A stretch of 37,382 nucleotides of DNA, from assembly GCF_025965585.1 (NCBI RefSeq), contig NZ_JAOPWR010000394.1, positions 1 through 37,382 on the forward strand. The letters are read 5' to 3'. The translations under genes were made by a program, and so were the position numbers. How positions within the stretch are numbered: position 1 is the stretch's first letter; each line of letters begins with the position of its first letter. Below the pieces are notes generated by a model that saw only the letters and a list, made by a program, of their open reading frames with translations, was not told the origin of the DNA and searched no databases. The stretch comes from Pseudonocardia sp. GTDB taxonomy: Bacteria; Actinomycetota; Actinomycetes; Mycobacteriales; Pseudonocardiaceae. Of this stretch, positions 31,421 to 37,382 are shown one piece after another.

Positions 31421-31801
31421 ATGAGTACCGACATGAACCCCACCACCGCGGTCGACACGACTGAGGTCCCCCAGGTCGAGCCGGCCGATGCCGCCCGGCT
31501 CGTAGCCGACGGCGCGCTGCTGATCGACGTCCGCGGTCCCGACGAGTTCGCGGCCGGCCACGCCCCCGGAGCGACCAACATCCCGCTCGACACGTTGGAC
31601 CCCGCTGCCCTGCCCCGTGACCGGGCCCTCGTCACGACCTGCCGGACGGGGCGCCGGGGCGCACAGGCCGCGGCCCGGCTGCAGGCCGCAGGCTTCAACG
31701 TGCACAACCTCGCCGGTGGGATGACGGCGTGGGCCGCCGCTGGGCTGCCGGTCGTGCGCGATGACGGCAGCCCGGGAACGATCCTCACCCCCACGACGTA
31801 G
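31421..31801 (+). CDS. Single-domain rhodanese-like sulfurtransferase
   Basis: This 126-residue rhodanese domain has the entry motif LIDVRGPDEFAAGHAPGATN and the active loop TTCRTGRRG with catalytic Cys74, which would carry a persulfide. It ends with NLAGGMTAWAAAGLPVV, the conserved C-terminal helix of the family. No signal peptide. It may move sulfur or detoxify cyanide or reactive sulfur; partners are not evident. It is divergent from the hydrolase gene with 199 bases between starts. ATG 31421 is used; an ATG four codons later is possible. Confidence 0.92.
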   Translation: MSTDMNPTTAVDTTEVPQVEPADAARLVADGALLIDVRGPDEFAAGHAPGATNIPLDTLDPAALPRDRALVTTCRTGRRGAQAAARLQAAGFNVHNLAGGMTAWAAAGLPVVRDDGSPGTILTPTT

Positions 31802-31823
31802 CCGGGCCGAGCGTCTCCCACCC

Positions 31824-31858
31824 GTCGCGTGCCTGATCGTCGGTCGCGTGCCTGATCG
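31824..31858. repeat. Short tandem direct repeat, two copies of 16 bases
   Basis: GTCGCGTGCCTGATCG occurs at 31824-31839 and again at 31843-31858, so the units are 19 bases apart. It lies between the rhodanese gene and the convergent HPF-like gene. Function unknown; possibly a replication-slippage duplication. Confidence 0.85.
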
Positions 31859-31897
31859 CCTGTTCGCACCCGTCGGATCGATCTCCCACCGGTGACG

Positions 31898-32263
31898 TCA
31901 GCTCGTCTTCTTCCTCAGGTGCCGGTTGCTCTTGGGCTCCCGCACCGACTTCTCGTCATCGATCTGCCGGATCACCTCGCGCTTGGCTTCGGCGAGCGCG
32001 TGTTCGAGGTTCCGGTCGGTGGCGCCCGCCACCAGCGGCGGGAAGCCGGGGATGTCCACCCGCAGGGTGACGTGCTGCTCCTTGCCGTCCCGGTCCTTCA
32101 CCGCGACCTCCACCGACACCTCGTCGGGGTTCCAGCGCGCCAGGCGCGGCCCGAGGGCCGAGAGCGCCGCCAGCACCCAGGGCTCGTCCCCTTCCCGGAA
32201 CCCGGCGCCGAGGCGCAGCACGTCCTGGAGGAGATCGTGTCGCCGATCCTCGGTCTCGCTCAC
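31898..32263 (-). CDS. HPF/RaiA-like ribosome-associated protein
   Basis: This 121-residue protein has a pattern like the beta-alpha-beta fold of hibernation-promoting factors: VSVEVAVKDRDGKEQHVTLR then VDIPGFPPLVAGATDRNLEH, followed by a long helix ALAEAKREVIRQIDDEKS and a basic tail KSNRHLRKK. HPF/RaiA proteins sit in the decoding centre of idle ribosomes. The N-terminal 30 residues do not match the family closely, so the call is moderate. It lies 66 bases downstream of the P-type ATPase gene on the same strand and may be co-transcribed. Confidence 0.55.
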   Translation of the reverse strand: MSETEDRRHDLLQDVLRLGAGFREGDEPWVLAALSALGPRLARWNPDEVSVEVAVKDRDGKEQHVTLRVDIPGFPPLVAGATDRNLEHALAEAKREVIRQIDDEKSVREPKSNRHLRKKTS

Positions 32264-32329
32264 CGCTGGCCTCGTCTCTCCTGGGTCTGCCGGTTCGCAC
32301 TACCCCGCGGCCCCCGCGGCAAACATGCC

Positions 32330-35300
32330 TCACAGGTGTCCGACGCGCTGATGCACGGCCATGGAGCGGGACACCGGTCTGCCCGGCGAACGGGTTCGGC
32401 CCGGTGGGGCCGTCGACGGTGAACCGGGGGCGTGGTGGCCGACCGCGCCGCCGTCGTCGTGGGCGCCGCTGACGAAGGGCGCGAACAGGGTTGCGGCGGT
32501 AGCCGTGGTGGCGGCACCCGCGGCGATGGTCCAGCCGAGAGGTCCCAGGGGCGTGCAGCCGAAGAACCGGCTCACGCCGGGGGTCTGGATGATCGCGGCG
32601 AGGGCGGCGGCGGAGCCGATGCTGCTGGCGAGGACGGCGGGACTGGGCCCCCCGATGACCAGGGTCTGACCGAGCTGGCTGCCGACCAGGGCGGCGAGCG
32701 CGACGGTGCTGGCCCGCCGGGCACGGCCGGTGACCCGGGCGGCAGCCCAGGCAGCAGTGGCTGCGGCGGAGGTAATGATCGCCCTTCGGGTGATCTCGCG
32801 GGTGAGGGCGACGCCCAGGGAGGCCTCGGGGCCCTCGGTGAGCAGCGCGGCCGCGTTGGGCCCGGGCGGCCGCAGGGCGATGGCGAGAGCGGGTGCGAGG
32901 TCGGTCAGCAGGTTCACCAGCAGCAGTTGGCGGGTGTTGAGCGGGGACTGCCCGGTCAACGAGGCTCCCAGGACGGTGAAGGCGATCTCACCGAGATTGC
33001 CGCCGACGAGGATGCCCAGCGCCTGACGCACCGACGCCCACATGCCGCGCCCTTCGACCAGCGCGGCGAGGATCGTCTCGAGCCGATCGTCGGTGACGAC
33101 CAGGTCGGCGGCGGCCCGGGCGGCGGGGGTCGCGCGGTGTCCGAGCGCGATGCCGACGTCGGCCAGCCGGATCGCGGCAGCGTCGTTGGCGCCGTCCCCC
33201 GTCATGGCGACGGTCCGGCCCAGGCGTTGAAATGCGCGCACCACGCGGACCTTGTGCGCGGGGGTGCCCCGGGCCACGACGGTGATGTGGGGGAGAACGG
33301 CGTCGAGGGCGGCGTCGTCGAGGTCGTCGAGTTCCGGCCCTGTGATCACTTGCCCCCCGTCGACGACGTCGAGGCGGCGCGCGATCGTCTCGGCAGTGCC
33401 GGGGTGATCACCGGTGATCATGATGATCTGGACCCCGGCCGCGCGCAGCGCGGACACCGAGGCCCCGGCCGCGGGTCGGACGGGGTCGGACAGGGCCAGG
33501 AACCCGAGCATCGTCAGGTCGGTGACGTCGGGGTCGGTGAGCCGACGACCTGGGTACCCGGTGCGTTCGGCCACGGCCAGCACGCGGTAGCCCTGCGCAG
33601 CGAGGTGCGAGGCGCGCTGCTGTATCCGGCGCCGGTGCCGGGCATCCATGCCGACCCGGCTGTCCCGCTGTCGGACGTGGGTGCACCGCGGGAGCACGCT
33701 CTCGGGAGCGCCTTTCACCGAGAGCAGGACCTCGGGGGAGTTCGTGTGGGCGGCGTCATCGGCGGGGCTGGTGGTGGCGAGGGTGGCGTGCAGGCCGCGG
33801 GACGGCTCGAAGGGGAGCATCGAGAGCCGGCGCCATCCCGGGAGGTCGTGCTCCCGGGTGATCCGGGCGGCGCGTGCGCCCTCGGCCACGGCACGGTCGG
33901 TCGGCTGCGCCAGTGGCTGCGTGCCGCGGCGGTCGGGGGTCGCCCGCAAGCCCGCGGCCAGCACGTGCGCGTGGGGCGCGGCCGGCTCGTCGGCCGGTGT
34001 GGTGGCCGCGAAGGTGGTGGTGTCGTCGATGGCGGCCAGCGCGATCCGGGCCTGGGTCAAGGTGCCGGTCTTGTCGAAGCACAGCGTGTCCACGCGGCCG
34101 AGGGCTTCGATGGTGCGTGGATTGCGGACCAGTGCCCCGTGGCGCGACAGTCGCCGGGCCGAGGCGAGCTGCGCGGCGTTGACCAGGAAGGGCAGACCTT
34201 CGGGCACGGACGCGACGGCCAGGCTGACCCCGGTGCCGAGGCTGTCGCTCAGGGGGCGGCCGTGCAGCAACCCCACCGCCACCACGGCGCCTGCCGATCC
34301 GAGTGCGATCGGGAGAGTGGTGGCCGTGATCGCGTCGAGGCGGGCCTCGACCCCCGAGGACGGAGCGGCGCCCCGGGTGGCGGCCATGCTGCGCCCGGCC
34401 TCGGTGCAGTCGCCGACCGCGACGACGGCGGCTCTGCCGCGCCCGCCGGCCACGCTGGTGCCCTCGTAGAGCATGCACGTGCGCTCGACGAGCTCGTCGG
34501 CGATCACGGGTTCGGGCTGTTTGGGCACAGGGAACGGTTCACCGGTCAACGCCGCCTCGTCGACCTGCAGCCCGGCCACGTCCAGAACCCGGCAGTCGGC
34601 CGGCACCACCTCGCCGGAGCGTAGCTCGACGACGTCGCCGACCACCGTGTCCTCCGCGGGCACGATGATCGGCCGCCCGTCGCGCAGCACCCGGGCCCGC
34701 ACCGCCGAACCGGCCGTGAGCTCGGCGACGGCGTGCTCGGTCCGCAACCGCTGGACCCCGCCGATCATCGCGCTCAGGGCGGTCACGCCGGCCACGAGAC
34801 CGGCATCGGTCACTGAGCCGACCGCCGCCGAGACGGCCGCACCGCAGGCGAGGATCGGGGTCAACGGGTTGTTCAGCTCCGCGACCACCGCGCGCAGCAG
34901 GCTGGGGTTCGGCAGCGCCGGACCGTGGCTGCGGTACCGGTCGCGAGTCTGGACGCTGCTCAACCCGTCGGGTGCGGTGTCGAGCTGGTCGAGTACGGCG
35001 TCGATCGGCATCGTGTGCCAGCTGATGCGCGGGACCGGTGGGGCGAGCGGACGCTCACCTATCTGCCGCGCGGCCCAGGTGCCCTCGGCGAACGCGGCCG
35101 CGGCGGCCGCGTTGACCGCGAGCATCGCGGCCTGCCCGGGCCGTGACCCACGTCCCCACCCCCGGTTCGACAGCACCCCGACTCCGCCGAGCACCGATCC
35201 GGCCATGGCCAGCCGCACACCGTGCCGGCTGACGACAGCGGCCGGTCCGCACGCTTCGATCAGCAACGCCGCGAGGTCCAGGTTCCGCCCGATCAGCACC

Positions 35301-36913
35301 TGCGCAGCCCGGGGTGGGTGGCCGTCGACGGCGTCGACGCCCACCCCGACGTCGGCGTTGCCCAATGCCGTGCTGCGTCGCGACACGAGCAGCACCACCC
35401 CGCCGTCGGCCTGTAGTCGCCGCACTGTGCCCAGCAGGTGCCTCCCGCCCGGCAGGACCGCATCGGGCAGAACCCCGTCGGGGAGCCCGCCCGCGACGAC
35501 CGGCGGGGCTCCGGCGACCACCAGCCGGGTACCACTCCTGCGCGCGGCCGCAGCCAGCGCCTCCACCGAGTCCGACGCCTCCGGGATCACCCCGGCCACC
35601 GCGACCACCTCACCGCAGCGCGAAAGACCCAGGACGTGCAGGGCGCCGGAGTGCCTCGGTCGGCTCCCTTCACGGCGTCCGTGCGAGCCCCAGCCCTCGG
35701 GGAGATCGGGCGCGTCGCCCTCCCCGAGACGGGCCAGTTCCCACTTGCCGGAGCGCTGAGCTGACGTCGGGCAGCTCGGCTGGAACAACCTGTGCAGTTG
35801 TCCGGCGACCTCGGTCGTGTCGCTGCCGGGCCGAGCGACGATCTCCCCGAGGACCAGCCGCCCGGTGGCCAGCACCTCGGCGTCCAGCACGACGGTGTCC
35901 ACCCGGTCGAGCCGGCGCAGGACCATCGGGTCCAGCACGACGGCGCCACGCCGTGCGAGCAACCGGCCCAGCCCGACCGCGAAGGCCTCCCGTCCCATGC
36001 GCGCCGCTTTCGGTGTCGCGGCCAGCGCCAGGTTCACCGCCCGGCGAGGGTTCCCGGTCAGCGGCAGCGCGAGCGCCCACGCGGCCGCCCCGGCCAGCCC
36101 GGAACGGTCGGCGTAGATCTCCACCGGGCCCGCGGGCAACGGACAGGGACGCTCCACAACCACCGGGGCCGCCGTGGCCGGGTCGGCAGGCAACTCGGCC
36201 TCACGCGCCCGCCACACGGCTTGCGTCGCCCGCGCCTCCGCGGCGACGCCGATCCGGTGCGCCCCGTCCACGACCAGCCCGAGCCGGCCGCCCGACAACC
36301 CCTGCGCCAACGCCGACAGCCCCGCCAGACCCAGATCGGCGCCCGGCCGGCCCACCACTGACTCCAGAGCGCGGCGCAGCCGGGGATGGCTGTCCACCGC
36401 GGTCACCATCGCGGCCAGCTCCGCTGGAAGCGGCGTGCGTCCGACGAGCGCTCCGGCCCCCGACAACGCCAGTCCAGCACCGGTCGCAGCCACGGCCAGC
36501 ACCGCACGCTCGACGCTCGCGCGGTCCACCTGCGGCAGCGGGACCGGTGCGGCAGTCTCTGGGTTGCCGTCCGCGCCGTGTGCACGCTCCACCTGGTCGA
36601 CGACCGTGATCAGCTCTGCCAGCCCCGGCCCGTCCTGCTCGAGGGCGACGACGACCCGGCCCAGCATGTGGTTGACACCGGCCCACTCCACGCCCGGCAG
36701 GCGCTGAACCTCCGCGACGACCGCCCGGCCGAGCACACCGGCACCGACACGATCCAGGCCCTGGACCTCGATCATGGCGCACTGATGACGCCGGTTCGCG
36801 CGACGGCCATCCACCTGCTCACGGTCCACGACGTCCAACACCCGGCGAGGTGCCTCGACGGCCGCGCGCAGCACACGACGCGAGCTCAGCACTGCTGCGG
36901 ACAGCACGCCCAC
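32330..36913 (-). CDS. Very long P-type ATPase (CtpH/CtpI-like) with degenerate N-terminal half
   Basis: This 1527-residue cation-transporting ATPase resembles the unusually long mycobacterial CtpH/CtpI proteins. The active half (about 650-1480) has PADCRVLDVAGLQVDEAALTGEP (TGEP instead of TGES at 790-793), PEGLP in helix M4 (904-908, as in P2-type pumps), phosphorylation site CFDKTGTLTQ (Asp947), KGAPE (1067-1071) and TGDGANDAAAIRLADVGIAL (from 1238). Residues about 45-115 form an HMA-like fold without CxxC. Residues about 300-580 look like a second, dead ATPase: VDTVVLDAEVLATGRLVL mirrors VDTLCFDKTGTLTQARIAL, and NADVGVGVD mirrors LADVGIALG. GTG 36913 has AGGAGG seven bases upstream. The ion is not predictable. 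Confidence 0.9.
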   Translation of the reverse strand: MGVLSAAVLSSRRVLRAAVEAPRRVLDVVDREQVDGRRANRRHQCAMIEVQGLDRVGAGVLGRAVVAEVQRLPGVEWAGVNHMLGRVVVALEQDGPGLAELITVVDQVERAHGADGNPETAAPVPLPQVDRASVERAVLAVAATGAGLALSGAGALVGRTPLPAELAAMVTAVDSHPRLRRALESVVGRPGADLGLAGLSALAQGLSGGRLGLVVDGAHRIGVAAEARATQAVWRAREAELPADPATAAPVVVERPCPLPAGPVEIYADRSGLAGAAAWALALPLTGNPRRAVNLALAATPKAARMGREAFAVGLGRLLARRGAVVLDPMVLRRLDRVDTVVLDAEVLATGRLVLGEIVARPGSDTTEVAGQLHRLFQPSCPTSAQRSGKWELARLGEGDAPDLPEGWGSHGRREGSRPRHSGALHVLGLSRCGEVVAVAGVIPEASDSVEALAAAARRSGTRLVVAGAPPVVAGGLPDGVLPDAVLPGGRHLLGTVRRLQADGGVVLLVSRRSTALGNADVGVGVDAVDGHPPRAAQVLIGRNLDLAALLIEACGPAAVVSRHGVRLAMAGSVLGGVGVLSNRGWGRGSRPGQAAMLAVNAAAAAAFAEGTWAARQIGERPLAPPVPRISWHTMPIDAVLDQLDTAPDGLSSVQTRDRYRSHGPALPNPSLLRAVVAELNNPLTPILACGAAVSAAVGSVTDAGLVAGVTALSAMIGGVQRLRTEHAVAELTAGSAVRARVLRDGRPIIVPAEDTVVGDVVELRSGEVVPADCRVLDVAGLQVDEAALTGEPFPVPKQPEPVIADELVERTCMLYEGTSVAGGRGRAAVVAVGDCTEAGRSMAATRGAAPSSGVEARLDAITATTLPIALGSAGAVVAVGLLHGRPLSDSLGTGVSLAVASVPEGLPFLVNAAQLASARRLSRHGALVRNPRTIEALGRVDTLCFDKTGTLTQARIALAAIDDTTTFAATTPADEPAAPHAHVLAAGLRATPDRRGTQPLAQPTDRAVAEGARAARITREHDLPGWRRLSMLPFEPSRGLHATLATTSPADDAAHTNSPEVLLSVKGAPESVLPRCTHVRQRDSRVGMDARHRRRIQQRASHLAAQGYRVLAVAERTGYPGRRLTDPDVTDLTMLGFLALSDPVRPAAGASVSALRAAGVQIIMITGDHPGTAETIARRLDVVDGGQVITGPELDDLDDAALDAVLPHITVVARGTPAHKVRVVRAFQRLGRTVAMTGDGANDAAAIRLADVGIALGHRATPAARAAADLVVTDDRLETILAALVEGRGMWASVRQALGILVGGNLGEIAFTVLGASLTGQSPLNTRQLLLVNLLTDLAPALAIALRPPGPNAAALLTEGPEASLGVALTREITRRAIITSAAATAAWAAARVTGRARRASTVALAALVGSQLGQTLVIGGPSPAVLASSIGSAAALAAIIQTPGVSRFFGCTPLGPLGWTIAAGAATTATAATLFAPFVSGAHDDGGAVGHHAPGSPSTAPPGRTRSPGRPVSRSMAVHQRVGHL

Positions 36914-37012
36914 ACCGACACCTCCTGACCCGCCGCCACCTGCCCCGGTGCCACCCGGTCGGCGAGGTCCTGCTGCCGTCGCTCCCGAGTGCTGCGGGAT
37001 CCCTGCGGGGTC

Positions 37013-37360
37013 CTATTCGGGGATCCGCGGTCCAGGGGCAGGGGGCTGCGCGGCGCGCTCGCGGGCCAGGCGCTCCGCCACCACGCTCCCCACACCCACC
37101 GCCAGGGCGACCGGCCACTCGAGCAGGCCTACCACGGTGGCCGCCCCCAATCCGCCCCACCACAGCAGCCGCTTGGCATCCACGTCAGGCAGGCCCGCCG
37201 GCAGCGGAAGCCGGATGCCCCCGCCGACCGCCACACCGTGGGGGTCGCCGGATGCGTTGACACCGGCCTCCACCGGCGAACGACGCCCTGCCGTTGCCTC
37301 ATCGTGTGCGGGGGAAGCGACATCGGATCGGTCGGACGCAGTACGTGTGCGTGGTGGCAT
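37013..37360 (-). CDS. Small membrane protein upstream of the P-type ATPase
   Basis: The 115-residue protein has a disordered, charged N terminus (about 1-60) and a hydrophobic hairpin or single long span at about 66-97 (LLWWGGLGAATVVGLLEWPV, ALAVGVGSVVAERLA), ending in a Pro-rich tail. ATG 37360 follows CAGGAGGAGCA. It precedes the ATPase gene by 99 bases on the same strand. A small membrane protein beside a long Ctp pump also occurs, as I recall, next to mycobacterial ctpH, so it may be an accessory subunit. No function can be read from the sequence. Confidence 0.75.
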   Translation of the reverse strand: MPPRTRTASDRSDVASPAHDEATAGRRSPVEAGVNASGDPHGVAVGGGIRLPLPAGLPDVDAKRLLWWGGLGAATVVGLLEWPVALAVGVGSVVAERLARERAAQPPAPGPRIPE

Positions 37361-37382
37361 TGCTCCTCCTGAGCCGCGTACA

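Noticed and set aside
32432-34624. A 730-codon open frame on the plus strand
   Set aside because: It is antisense to the P-type ATPase, Gly/Asp/Gln-rich and without domains.
1-37382. tRNA, rRNA, CRISPR arrays, transposases, phage genes
   Set aside because: None was seen on reading both strands; no regularly spaced repeats, cloverleaf-like sequences or transposase motifs were found, although short degenerate elements could be missed by eye.

Overview
The window is a 37.4 kb stretch of a high-GC actinobacterial chromosome. Lsr2, a maleylpyruvate-isomerase fold of the type that uses mycothiol, SpoIIE/anti-sigma regulators, a very long CtpH/CtpI-like P-type ATPase and many GTG starts with 4-base GTGA/ATGA overlaps all point to Actinomycetota. 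A member of the Pseudonocardiales is a reasonable guess but is not proved. No tRNA, rRNA, CRISPR array, phage or intact insertion sequence was recognised.

Layout. 1-1386: two divergent GT9 glycosyltransferases, one cut by the window edge. 1469-3404: a coupled minus-strand set of YbdK-type glutamate-cysteine ligase, HAD phosphatase and a small hydrophilic protein. 3686-6072: an EamA-type membrane transporter and an unassigned membrane protein. 6487-9827: a four-gene signalling operon (ATPase, PAS/GAF/SpoIIE phosphatase, STAS protein, second ATPase).

10039-20369 is the most distinctive part, a catabolic island. Seven minus-strand genes run from 16667 down to 10039: flavin-dependent oxygenase, SnoaL-like protein, maleylpyruvate-isomerase-like protein, second oxygenase, second SnoaL-like protein, CoA ligase and MBL hydrolase. 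A GntR/FCD regulator lies upstream on the same strand. Divergent from it are a VOC protein, a citrate-synthase-fold lyase, a short HMG-CoA-lyase-like remnant and a second GntR/FCD regulator. A repeated TTGTATnCGA-like element occurs in both promoter regions. I read this as a CoA-dependent pathway for an aromatic or alicyclic acid; the substrate cannot be named from the sequence, and no flavin reductase for the oxygenases is present. A P450 and a membrane protein (20517-22360) follow.

22590-25246: an Nramp-fold transporter with altered metal-site motifs, coupled to a soluble PRC/MgtE_N/CBS protein, which suggests magnesium rather than iron or manganese. 25421-27837: PPK2 polyphosphate kinase and a zinc alcohol dehydrogenase. 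28210-28647: Lsr2 with a histone-like tail and a clear terminator. 28648-29311: a gene-poor stretch. 29312-31221: a lipase-like hydrolase coupled to a four-helix membrane protein. 31421-32263: rhodanese and an HPF-like protein. 32330-37360: a 1527-residue P-type ATPase, whose N-terminal half looks like a degenerate second ATPase, and a small membrane protein upstream of it.
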